DNA of 64,000 bases, taken from positions 434,001 to 498,000 of the forward strand of contig JACKLR010000001.1 of the NCBI GenBank assembly GCA_024235795.1, given 5' to 3'. The translations under genes were made by a program, and so were the position numbers. The notes beneath the pieces were generated by a model that saw nothing but the letters and a program-made list of their open reading frames with translations, ran no database searches and had not been told where the DNA came from. Of this stretch, positions 34,587-42,434 are shown in pieces; position 1 is the stretch's first letter, and every line of letters starts with the position of its first letter. The stretch is from Burkholderiales bacterium (GTDB taxonomy: Bacteria > Pseudomonadota > Gammaproteobacteria > Burkholderiales > Nitrosomonadaceae).

Positions 34587-36296
34587 ATGCGCGTCTCGCA
34601 ATTTTTTATTTCAACACTCAAAGAAGCTCCTGCCGAAGCAGAACTTATCAGCCACAAGCTCATGTTACGTGCAGGATTAATCAAACGTTTAGGCAGCGGT
34701 TTATACACATGGATGCCACTTGGTCTAAGAGTTTTACGCAAAGTAGAAAAAATTGTTCGAGAGGAAATGGACAAGAGTGGCGCTATAGAGCTACTTATGC
34801 CCGCAATACATCCTGCTGAATTATGGCAAGAAACAGGAAGATGGGATGTTTTTGGTCCACAAATGCTAAAAATTAAGGACCGGCATGATCATGACTTTTG
34901 TTTTGGCCCTACACACGAAGAAATTATCACTGACATCGCTCGAAGGGAAATCAGCAGTTATCGACAATTACCTTTGAATTTTTATCAAATTCAAACCAAG
35001 TTTCGTGACGAAATCCGTCCGCGTTTTGGTGTGATGCGTGCGCGTGAATTTTTGATGAAAGACGCTTATTCTTTTCATACCAATATAGATAGTCTGGAAG
35101 AAACCTACCAACTGATGTACCAAACTTACAGCCGGATATTTACGCGTCTAGGCCTGAATTTTCGTGCTGTAACCGCGGATACTGGCGCAATAGGCGGCAG
35201 TGGTTCACATGAATTTCATGTTTTAGCCGAATCAGGAGAAGATATCATTGTTTTTTGTCCTGATTCTGACTACGCGGCAAACATTGAACTCGCCACCTCA
35301 AATTTGCTTAGTTTACCCCCTGAAGCATTAACAGATAAAATTCAGAAAGTACACACACCAGATCAAAAGACTTGCGCTGACGTCGCTAAATTCCTCAAAA
35401 TTCCGATACAAAAAACGGTTAAGACACTTGCAATTACAGCTAATAATACCCTGTATTTATTGCTGCTGCGCGGAGATCATCAATTAAACGAACTCAAGGT
35501 CAAAAAAATCCCGTTTCTGGCCGATTTCGAAATGGCCAGTGAAGAAATCATTCTCAAAGAAACAGGCTCAGTTCCCGGCTACATTGGCCCGGTGGGACTT
35601 ACAACAGAAATTATTGCTGACCCAGCAGTTATTAACATGCAGAATTTTGTCTGTGGCGCCAACGAAGAAGGTTTTCATTTTAAGGATGTTAATTTTGGTC
35701 ACGATCTTAAAAAACCGGATCATGTTTTTGATATCCGTAATGTACTTGCAGGAGAGTTGTCACCCGACGGTAATGGAATACTGGAAATCTGCCGTGGTAT
35801 AGAAGTTGGTCACATTTTCAAGTTGCACACAAAATACTCTGAAATCATGAAAGCGAATTACCTCAACGAACTGGGACAAACGCAAAACTTTGAAATGGGC
35901 TGTTATGGCATCGGTATTTCGCGCATTGTTGCCGCCGCCATAGAGCAAAATAACGATGAACAGGGTATTGTTTTTCCTGCTGGCATGGCACCTTTTCAAC
36001 TTGCCATCATCCCCATCGGTATGCACAAAAGTGAACAGGTGAAATTTGAAGCTGAGAAACTGTATAACTGTTTCGCAGATGCCGATATCGAAGTGCTGCT
36101 TGACGATCGTAATGAACGACCAGGCGTAATGTTTGCTGATACGGAACTTATCGGCATACCACATCGTATCGTGATCGGTGAGCGTGGCTTAAAGCAATCA
36201 TGCGTGGAATATAAAGGACGTACCGATCAAAATGCGCAAACAATTGCCCTGGATGAAATTTACACATTTATCATGGCAAAACTATGTACAAATTAA
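34587..36296 (+). CDS. proS: Proline-tRNA ligase
   Basis: Class II synthetase that charges tRNA-Pro. The chosen ATG at 34587 follows a GGAAT site and gives the normal bacterial N-terminus RVSQFFISTLKEAPAEAELISHKLMLRAG; an ATG four codons earlier is less likely. The 569 residues include motif 2 (FRDEIRPRFGVMRAREFLMKDAYSFH), an INS editing domain (about 225-385) with GDHQLNELKVKK, motif 3 (MGCYGIGISRIVAAAIEQ) and a C-terminal anticodon domain (VLLDDRNERPGVMFADTELIGIPHRIVIG). It is the long, editing-competent type. The next gene starts within its last 13 bases. Confidence 0.97.
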   Translation: MRVSQFFISTLKEAPAEAELISHKLMLRAGLIKRLGSGLYTWMPLGLRVLRKVEKIVREEMDKSGAIELLMPAIHPAELWQETGRWDVFGPQMLKIKDRHDHDFCFGPTHEEIITDIARREISSYRQLPLNFYQIQTKFRDEIRPRFGVMRAREFLMKDAYSFHTNIDSLEETYQLMYQTYSRIFTRLGLNFRAVTADTGAIGGSGSHEFHVLAESGEDIIVFCPDSDYAANIELATSNLLSLPPEALTDKIQKVHTPDQKTCADVAKFLKIPIQKTVKTLAITANNTLYLLLLRGDHQLNELKVKKIPFLADFEMASEEIILKETGSVPGYIGPVGLTTEIIADPAVINMQNFVCGANEEGFHFKDVNFGHDLKKPDHVFDIRNVLAGELSPDGNGILEICRGIEVGHIFKLHTKYSEIMKANYLNELGQTQNFEMGCYGIGISRIVAAAIEQNNDEQGIVFPAGMAPFQLAIIPIGMHKSEQVKFEAEKLYNCFADADIEVLLDDRNERPGVMFADTELIGIPHRIVIGERGLKQSCVEYKGRTDQNAQTIALDEIYTFIMAKLCTN

Positions 36297-36880
36297 CAGT
36301 TATCGTACTATTTTTACTACTTCCAATCACTGTATCTGGAAATACTCAGCGTTATGAGCTACTCATCAATAGCACGCAGATATTTACACAAACTGAAATC
36401 AACGATGTTGCAGTTACTTATCACGATTATGCCAAACTGACAACAGACAATACCTGGCTTGCAGAAATGAGCAAACGACTAAAACGCTTCAAACCGAATC
36501 AGCATGAGCGTGAGTCTTTTTTGCGCACCGTGTATTACGAAGCTACACGCGCCGGCCTCGATCCTCAACTCGTTCTCAGCATGATACAGGTAGAAAGCGG
36601 TTTTAGAAAATATGCCATATCACATGCCGGTGCACGCGGCTATATGCAAATTATGCCATTCTGGAAAGAGGCCATTGGTGATGAAAATCACAATCTTTTT
36701 CATCTACGCGTTAATTTGCGTTACGGCTGCATGATTCTTAGGCATTATCTCAATAAAGAAAATGGAGACTTATTTCGTGCCTTAGGCCGTTATAACGGCA
36801 GTCTCGGACAGGCCACTTACCCACAGCTCATTTTCAATTTATGGCATAAAACCTGGTATTATTCCGGCAAAACCGTTTAA
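36284..36880 (+). CDS. Lytic transglycosylase (SLT domain)
   Basis: The 198-residue exported protein has a signal peptide (LTVIVLFLLLPITVSG) and a lysozyme-like SLT domain at about 85-190. Motifs are LVLSMIQVESGFRKYAISHAGARGYMQIMPFWKEAIG, with the catalytic glutamate in the ESGF motif, and LRYGCMILRHYL ... ALGRYNGSLG. It cleaves peptidoglycan strands with formation of anhydromuramic acid. It overlaps proS by 13 bases, an arrangement common in betaproteobacteria. Confidence 0.92.
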   Translation: MYKLTVIVLFLLLPITVSGNTQRYELLINSTQIFTQTEINDVAVTYHDYAKLTTDNTWLAEMSKRLKRFKPNQHERESFLRTVYYEATRAGLDPQLVLSMIQVESGFRKYAISHAGARGYMQIMPFWKEAIGDENHNLFHLRVNLRYGCMILRHYLNKENGDLFRALGRYNGSLGQATYPQLIFNLWHKTWYYSGKTV

Positions 36881-36904
36881 TACAGCTCTATTGGTAGACA
36901 AGCA

Positions 36905-37357
36905 TTACCTTTTATCGATAAAGATTTCGATACTTTTACGCGTCACAAGACCCAGTTTGCGTGCAGCTGGCTTACCATCCGGATCAAAGAAATAAGTACT
37001 GGGTAACATTGAGATATCATCAAGCTGTGAAGCAATGCGCCTGTTTCCTAGCACCGTTGGATAAGTAATCGACATAGATTCGACAAAAGCCATAACTACT
37101 TCGGGATCTGAAAACTCCATAGCAACACCGATCACCATCACATCCTCACGGCCTTCATATAATGCAATCAGATCAGGAATTTCTTCCAAGCAAGGCGGAC
37201 ACCATGTCGCCCAGAAATTAATGATTACCCAACGCCCCTTATAATCAGATAATGTATGGAATTTTCCATCTGTATCCTGAAACTGAAATGCATTTACGTT
37301 TATCGTTAACGATAACAATATCGCAATCAGCAAAAATCTTATTATTCGTTTAAGCAT
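36905..37357 (-). CDS. TlpA-family periplasmic thioredoxin
   Basis: The 150-residue protein has an N-terminal signal or anchor (IIRFLLIAILLSLTINVNA) and a TlpA/ResA-type thioredoxin domain with WVIINFWATWCPPCLEEIPDL (CPPC) and the cis-proline loop SMLPSTYFFDPDG. It probably keeps periplasmic thiols, for example haem-binding cysteines, reduced; the exact partner is unknown. It converges with the transglycosylase gene and follows leuA by about 95 bases. Confidence 0.87.
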   Translation of the reverse strand: MLKRIIRFLLIAILLSLTINVNAFQFQDTDGKFHTLSDYKGRWVIINFWATWCPPCLEEIPDLIALYEGREDVMVIGVAMEFSDPEVVMAFVESMSITYPTVLGNRRIASQLDDISMLPSTYFFDPDGKPAARKLGLVTRKSIEIFIDKR

Positions 37358-37452
37358 TTACAATTTTTTCCAGTTAAAAAACAAGCAGGCAAGTTATTGA
37401 AAATTCATAACGCATGCGATAACTGTCATTTCCAATATGAATTCTCACGCTT

Positions 37453-38985
37453 TTAAACTTGAGGATGCGCACGTTCCAGCTTACTGTGTAATTTGTTCAA
37501 AGCACTCAAATAAGCTTTTGCAGACGCAACGACTATGTCTGTATCAGCGCCATGACCATTTACGATGCGATTGGACTTTTGCAAACGTACAGTTACTTCA
37601 CCTTGTGCATCGGTACCGCTAGTAATATTGTTTACTGAATAAAGTTGGAGTTGTGCCCCGCTTGTTAATAGTTTCTCGATAGCGCGGAATGTCGCATCAA
37701 CCGGACCACTACCTACCGATTCAGCTTGCATTTCATTACCCTCATCCGAAATTACGATCCGCGCATATGGAATTTCACCTGTTTCACAGTGAACGGTCAG
37801 CGACAGCAATCGATAACGTTCTTGTAGCACAAGCACTTCGTCTGAAACCAATGCATGCAAGTCTTCATCGAAAATTTCATGCTTTTTGTCTGCCAACTCC
37901 TTAAACCGCATAAACATATTGTTGAGCATTTCTTCAGATTCAAACTCGATACCCAGCTCTTTTAAACGGCTGCGAAATGCATTTCGGCCAGAATGTTTAC
38001 CCAACAACAATTTATTTGCGCCCCAACCGACATCCTCAGCACGCATAATTTCGTATGTCTCGCGATGTTTTAACACACCATCCTGATGAATACCCGATTC
38101 ATGGGCGAATGCATTGGCGCCAACAATCGCTTTATTGGGTTGCACCGGGAAACCTGTAATACTCGAAACCAGTTTACTGGCAGGAACAATGTGCTTGGTA
38201 TCAATTCTTGTATCACAAGAGAAGTAATCCTGTCGCGTACGTACTGCCATTACAACCTCTTCAAGCGATGCATTACCCGCTCTCTCTCCAAGCCCATTGA
38301 TAGTACATTCAACCTGACGTGCACCATTCATAACTGCCGATAAGGAATTGGCGACCGCCAGTCCTAAGTCATTATGGCAATGTACAGAAAAAATCACTTT
38401 GTCAGAATTCGGTATTCGTTCACGCAGTGTATGGATTAAACTGCCGAACTGCTCCGGCATGGTATACCCAACCGTATCCGGGATATTCAGTGTAGTCGCT
38501 CCGGCATCAATCACTTTCTCAAGAATTCTACATAAAAAATCAATTTCAGATCGCCCCGCATCTTCTGGCGAAAAATCAATATCATCGGTATATTCACTTG
38601 CCCATTTTACTGCTTTTACCGCCTGTTCTATGACTTGCTCTGGCGACATGCGCAGCTTATTTTTCATATGAATAGGCGAGGTTGCTATAAACGTATGTAT
38701 ACGTGCAGGCCCCGTATTTTTTAGCGCTTCTCCAGCTCGCCTAATATCAGATTCAATTGCTCTTGCAAGCCCGCAAACAATGCTTTCTTTGACTGATTCT
38801 GCGACGGCTCTGACAGATTCAAAATCACCATTTGACGCAGCAGGAAAACCCGCTTCAATAACATCCACACCCATGCGTTCCAATTGCCACGCAATACGAA
38901 CCTTTTCCTCTTTAGTCATGGAGGCCCCGGGACTTTGCTCTCCATCACGCAGCGTCGTATCAAAAATAATCAAATGTTCTTGCAT
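37453..38985 (-). CDS. leuA: 2-isopropylmalate synthase LeuA
   Basis: LeuA condenses acetyl-CoA with 2-oxoisovalerate, the first step of leucine synthesis. The 510-residue product has IIFDTTLRDGEQSPGASM (metal-binding start), FSVHCHNDLGLAVANSLSAV, GLGERAGNASLEEVVMAV, ESGIHQDGVLKHRETYEIM and the C-terminal LeuA allosteric domain (about 390-505) that senses leucine. It is preceded by a leucine-rich leader peptide and a terminator, listed separately, which suggests attenuation control. Confidence 0.97.
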   Translation of the reverse strand: MQEHLIIFDTTLRDGEQSPGASMTKEEKVRIAWQLERMGVDVIEAGFPAASNGDFESVRAVAESVKESIVCGLARAIESDIRRAGEALKNTGPARIHTFIATSPIHMKNKLRMSPEQVIEQAVKAVKWASEYTDDIDFSPEDAGRSEIDFLCRILEKVIDAGATTLNIPDTVGYTMPEQFGSLIHTLRERIPNSDKVIFSVHCHNDLGLAVANSLSAVMNGARQVECTINGLGERAGNASLEEVVMAVRTRQDYFSCDTRIDTKHIVPASKLVSSITGFPVQPNKAIVGANAFAHESGIHQDGVLKHRETYEIMRAEDVGWGANKLLLGKHSGRNAFRSRLKELGIEFESEEMLNNMFMRFKELADKKHEIFDEDLHALVSDEVLVLQERYRLLSLTVHCETGEIPYARIVISDEGNEMQAESVGSGPVDATFRAIEKLLTSGAQLQLYSVNNITSGTDAQGEVTVRLQKSNRIVNGHGADTDIVVASAKAYLSALNKLHSKLERAHPQV

Positions 38986-39024
38986 TTATATGCTCCACTT
39001 CTGGAAGAAATATTGGATAGAAAT

Positions 39025-39045
39025 AAAACTCGTTACTTGAGCTTT
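39025..39045 (-). terminator. Candidate attenuator terminator in the leuA leader
   Basis: On the minus strand AAAGCTC (39039-39045) pairs with GAGTTTT (39025-39031) with one G-T pair and a seven-base loop, followed by ATTTCTATCC. It lies between the leader-peptide stop and the leuA start, 40 bases before the start codon. Position and form fit an attenuation terminator; no competing antiterminator pairing was worked out. Confidence 0.5.
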
Positions 39046-39083
39046 ATATTTTAGAAACTGAACAGAAAAGATATGATCTACTA

Positions 39084-39164
39084 TTAGCGCACAAGGCGCA
39101 GCAGCCGCATTAGAACTAATGGGACAAAAAAATAATTAGGCAAGAAAAAAAATATTCTAAACAT
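39084..39164 (-). CDS. Leucine-rich leader peptide of leuA (LeuL-like)
   Basis: A 26-codon frame upstream of leuA has phenylalanines at 5-7 and ends VPLVLMRLLRLVR. Six leucines and three valines lie in 26 residues, with seven of these nine in the last 12. Clustering of the end-product codons before a stop and a downstream terminator is the hallmark of ribosome-mediated attenuation. The start has only a weak GCGGG before it. An internal ATG at 39110 would give an eight-residue MRLLRLVR peptide, also leucine-rich. It is too short for routine gene finders. Confidence 0.65.
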   Translation of the reverse strand: MFRIFFFLPNYFFVPLVLMRLLRLVR

Positions 39165-39172
39165 AAGCCCGC

Positions 39173-39201
39173 AATATAAATAGTTTTTTTATTTTTCGCA
39201 A
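39173..39201 (-). promoter_or_regulatory. Candidate sigma-70 promoter of leuA
   Basis: On the minus strand TTGCGA (39196-39201) and TATATT (39173-39178) are separated by exactly 17 bases. Transcription would begin near 39166, two bases before the leader-peptide ATG, so that ATG would be almost leaderless; the internal ATG at 39110 would have a normal 5' leader. The promoter lies directly after the pssA stop. Confidence 0.5.
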
Positions 39202-39207
39202 TAGCTA

Positions 39208-39984
39208 TTATGAAGAATCGGGCAATTCACTTTTTTTTCTATTTTTATTAAAACGCCACACTTTAACTAAATAACCTGACAGTGCATAACCAGCAAACAA
39301 ACAAAATAAAACGACCGGAGGGTGACTCGGAATTAACACAAAAAAGAATAGCACTAATAATAAAATAGTTACAAAAGGCACTCTTCTCCTGAGATTAATT
39401 TCTTTACCACTGTAAAATGGAATATTACTGACCATTGTCAGACCCGCAAATAACGTTACGAAAAGCGCGAACCATTTGATATCTGTGCCTAAAACCTGAA
39501 AATCCAGCATTACCCATATTAAACCGGCAATTAGCGCTGCAGCAGCAGGACTAGGTAAACCTTGAAAAAACCGCTTATCGATTACGTTAATATTGGTATT
39601 AAAACGCGCCAGTCTCAGTGCCGCACAAGCGCAGTAAATAAATGCAGCGATCCAACCCCATTGACCCATCTCTTTGAGTGCCCACTCATACATAATAAGC
39701 GCTGGCGCCACTCCAAAAGAAACCATATCAGACATGCTATCGTATTCAGCGCCAAATTCGCTTTGTGTATGGGTCATTCTTGCCACACGGCCATCGAGAC
39801 CATCGAGTACCATAGCGATAAAAATAGCGATTGCAGAATGCTCAAAATTACCGTTCATGGCCTGCACGATCGCATAAAAACCAGAAAATAGGGCAGCGGT
39901 TGTAAACAGGTTAGGCAATAAATAAATACCGCGACGCCGCAAACGGGATTGCGCTTCAATTGATTCTGGCTGTGATTCAGACAT
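39208..39984 (-). CDS. pssA: CDP-diacylglycerol-serine O-phosphatidyltransferase
   Basis: Inner-membrane enzyme that makes phosphatidylserine from CDP-diacylglycerol and serine. The 258-residue protein has the CDP-alcohol phosphatidyltransferase signature DGLDGRVARMTHTQSEFGAEYDSMSD (about 62-87) and some seven to eight hydrophobic segments. The N-terminus RRRGIYLLPNLFTTAALFSGFYAIV is typical of the subclass II enzyme. It precedes leuA and follows psd, the usual psd-pssA-leuA order. Confidence 0.95.
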   Translation of the reverse strand: MSESQPESIEAQSRLRRRGIYLLPNLFTTAALFSGFYAIVQAMNGNFEHSAIAIFIAMVLDGLDGRVARMTHTQSEFGAEYDSMSDMVSFGVAPALIMYEWALKEMGQWGWIAAFIYCACAALRLARFNTNINVIDKRFFQGLPSPAAAALIAGLIWVMLDFQVLGTDIKWFALFVTLFAGLTMVSNIPFYSGKEINLRRRVPFVTILLLVLFFFVLIPSHPPVVLFCLFAGYALSGYLVKVWRFNKNRKKSELPDSS

Positions 39985-40067
39985 TATATGTTTTTCAAAA
40001 GATAGAATGAATATTGTATCGCCACATATACCGATAATCGAAATCCATACCGCTATAACAAGAAATG

Positions 40068-40110
40068 ATAAAAAAAGAAATGCTATTTATCCATCTGCTA
40101 AAGCATTTCC
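40068..40110 (-). terminator. Intrinsic terminator after psd
   Basis: On the minus strand GAAATGCT (40102-40109) pairs with AGCATTTC (40077-40084) and is followed by a run of seven T (A run at 40070-40076 on the plus strand). It lies about ten bases after the psd stop and would separate psd from pssA. Confidence 0.65.
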
Positions 40111-40119
40111 TTTTTTACT

Positions 40120-40767
40120 TTATTTTCTTAATTCAGCCAAAATTGTTGTTGTTGCATGAACCTTATCGCCAATGTTTACATTAATTTTCGTTTCCAACGG
40201 TAAGTAAACATCAACACGAGAACCGAAACGGATAAAGCCAAACCGTTGACCCCGTGTCAAGTGATCTCCTGGCAATACATTACATAATATCCGCTTGGCA
40301 ACAAGCCCTGCCACTTGAACGCAGGTTACATCTGAACCGTTATCCGTTTTTATCCATAGCGCATTACGTTCATTCTCCAATGAAGCTTTTGGCAAATCCG
40401 CGTTAATAAACTTTCCCGGGGAGTACCATTTTTCACGCACATCACCATCAACGGGACTACGGTTAGAATGCACATTGAACACATTCATAAAAACACTGAC
40501 TTTTACAGCATCACGTTTTAAATAGGGGTCATGCACTTTTTCTACAGCAACAATCCGGCCGTCAGCCGGCGACAAAACCGCATTTGGAATGGATGGAATT
40601 TCACGTGGTGGGTCACGAAAAAACTGTAGAACGAAAACTGCAATCAACCAGAAAAAGATTGCCCATGTAAAACCGCCATAGACGTTAACCAGCAGGGCAA
40701 CTAAGAAAGCAACCGCAATAAAAGGCCAACCTTCTCTAGCAATCAAAGGGTGTGGGTAGTTTGACAT
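40120..40767 (-). CDS. psd: Phosphatidylserine decarboxylase proenzyme
   Basis: Converts phosphatidylserine to phosphatidylethanolamine. The 215-residue protein is the short type. It has two N-terminal hydrophobic segments (FIAVAFLVALLVNVYGGFTWAIFFWLIAVFVLQFF), SPADGRIVAVEKVHD, FMNVFNVHSNRSPVDG and the processing site RFGS near residue 185, where the serine becomes the pyruvoyl group. It follows ilvC, from which it is separated by a terminator. Confidence 0.95.
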   Translation of the reverse strand: MSNYPHPLIAREGWPFIAVAFLVALLVNVYGGFTWAIFFWLIAVFVLQFFRDPPREIPSIPNAVLSPADGRIVAVEKVHDPYLKRDAVKVSVFMNVFNVHSNRSPVDGDVREKWYSPGKFINADLPKASLENERNALWIKTDNGSDVTCVQVAGLVAKRILCNVLPGDHLTRGQRFGFIRFGSRVDVYLPLETKINVNIGDKVHATTTILAELRK

Positions 40768-40781
40768 AAATAGTGTAATTT

Positions 40782-40805
40782 AAAAAAACCATAATTGTAT
40801 TATGG
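40782..40805 (-). terminator. Intrinsic terminator after ilvC
   Basis: A perfect stem CCATAAT/ATTATGG (40789-40795 with 40799-40805, three-base loop) is followed on the minus strand by seven T. It starts 31 bases after the ilvC stop, so it should end the ilvBHC transcript. Confidence 0.72.
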
Positions 40806-40835
40806 AACAATAATTCCAGACCATCAGGCAACAGC

Positions 40836-41852
40836 TTAGTTCTTACCCTGGTCCACTAACTGATTCTTCTTGATCCAAGGCATCATGCCACGTAATTGAG
40901 CACCTACCTGTTCAATCTGATGTTCAGATGCAAGACGACGACTAGATTTCAACATCGGCGCACCAGACTGATTTTCCAGAATGAATTCACGGGCATACTC
41001 ACCTGTTTGTATCTGGCGAAGTATTTTGCGCATTTCAGCACGTGTTTCGTCAGTAATTATTCTCGGCCCGCGTGAAATATCACCATACTCGGCATTGTTC
41101 GAAATCGAATAACGCATATTAGCTATGCCCCCCTCATAAATCAGGTCCACGATCAACTTTACTTCGTGCAGGCATTCAAAATAAGCCATTTCCGGTGCAT
41201 ATCCTGCTTCAACCAGGGTTTCAAAACCGGTCTGAATCAAAGCTGTCAGGCCGCCGCACAGGACAACCTGTTCACCAAACAAATCTGTTTCAGTTTCTTC
41301 ACGGAAACTGGTTTCAATAACGCCACCTCTGGTACCGCCATTCGCAGCCGCGTATGACAACGCAACATCACGTGCCTGGCCTGATCTATCCTGATGTACC
41401 GCGATTAGTGATGGCACACCGCCGCCTTGCAAATACGTCGAGCGTACCAAATGTCCTGGACCCTTAGGTGCAATCATGATTACATCCAGATCTTCGCGAG
41501 GCGATACTTGTCCATAATGAATATTGAAGCCATGTGCAAAGGCCAATGTAGCATTTTGCTTCAAACCCGGTTCAATTTCATCGAGATAGACTGATGCAAT
41601 CTGCTCATCGGGTAACAGAACCATAATCACATCAGCATCTTTAACTGATTCAGCAACTTCCTTAACATTTAAGCCTGCTTTTTCTGCTTTTCCCCAAGAT
41701 GCACCGCCTTTTCTCAAACCAACAGTGACTTGCACACCAGACTCGCTTAAGTTATTTGCATGTGCATGGCCTTGCGAACCATAACCGACAATGGTTACTT
41801 TCTTCCCTTTAATCAAAGACAAATCTGCATCTTTATCATAATAAACTTTCAT
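40836..41852 (-). CDS. ilvC: Ketol-acid reductoisomerase (NADP+)
   Basis: Isomerises and reduces acetolactate and acetohydroxybutyrate in valine, leucine and isoleucine synthesis. The 338-residue class I protein has the Rossmann motif VGYGSQGHAHANNL, APKGPGHLVRSTYLQGGGVPSLIAV and the metal-binding DLFGEQVVLCGG with ECLHEVKLIVDLIYEGG. It is preceded by an AAGGAAAAT site and follows ilvH by about 85 bases. Confidence 0.97.
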   Translation of the reverse strand: MKVYYDKDADLSLIKGKKVTIVGYGSQGHAHANNLSESGVQVTVGLRKGGASWGKAEKAGLNVKEVAESVKDADVIMVLLPDEQIASVYLDEIEPGLKQNATLAFAHGFNIHYGQVSPREDLDVIMIAPKGPGHLVRSTYLQGGGVPSLIAVHQDRSGQARDVALSYAAANGGTRGGVIETSFREETETDLFGEQVVLCGGLTALIQTGFETLVEAGYAPEMAYFECLHEVKLIVDLIYEGGIANMRYSISNNAEYGDISRGPRIITDETRAEMRKILRQIQTGEYAREFILENQSGAPMLKSSRRLASEHQIEQVGAQLRGMMPWIKKNQLVDQGKN

Positions 41853-41937
41853 TATTTTCCTTTATACTTAATAGAGATCAGAAAAAATACAAGTCACTGA
41901 TCCCAATACACAAGACATGGATTTCTAATTATCGATA

Positions 41938-42429
41938 TTATACCTTTAAAACCCAATCTCCGCGCCCAATGCCTGACGCACCGGTTCTCACCGTTTCCAG
42001 GACGGCGCTACTATCCAATGCCTCCAGAAAGGCATCCAATTTTGAACTCGTCCCTGTCAGTTCAATCGTGTAGGATTTATCCGTCACATCAATAATACAG
42101 CCGCGGAAAATATCGACTAACCGTTTAATCTCATCACGTCCAGAACCGGTTGCTTTGACTTTCACCAGCATGAGCTCGCGTTCGATATGGCTACCATCAA
42201 TCAGATCTATGACTTTGACAACTTCGATAAGCTTGTTCAACTGCTTGGTTACCTGCTCAATGACTTCATCCGAACCCGTTGTTACTAATGTCATCCGGGA
42301 TAACGTAGGATCTTCTGTAGGCGCCACCGAAAGTGATTCTATATTGTATCCGCGCGCTGAAAACAAACCCGCCACACGAGACAAAGCACCCGCCTCATTT
42401 TCCATTAATAGTGAAATAATATGTCGCAT
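41938..42429 (-). CDS. ilvH: Acetolactate synthase small subunit
   Basis: Regulatory subunit that confers valine feedback on acetolactate synthase. The 163-residue protein begins RHIISLLMENEAGALSRVAGLFSARGYNIESLSVAPTED, a classic ACT domain, followed by LNKLIEVVKVIDL and the ALS_ss_C domain with RELMLVKVKATGSGRDEIKRLVDIFRG. It follows ilvB by five bases and must be co-expressed with it. Confidence 0.97.
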   Translation of the reverse strand: MRHIISLLMENEAGALSRVAGLFSARGYNIESLSVAPTEDPTLSRMTLVTTGSDEVIEQVTKQLNKLIEVVKVIDLIDGSHIERELMLVKVKATGSGRDEIKRLVDIFRGCIIDVTDKSYTIELTGTSSKLDAFLEALDSSAVLETVRTGASGIGRGDWVLKV

Positions 42430-42434
42430 TTTCT

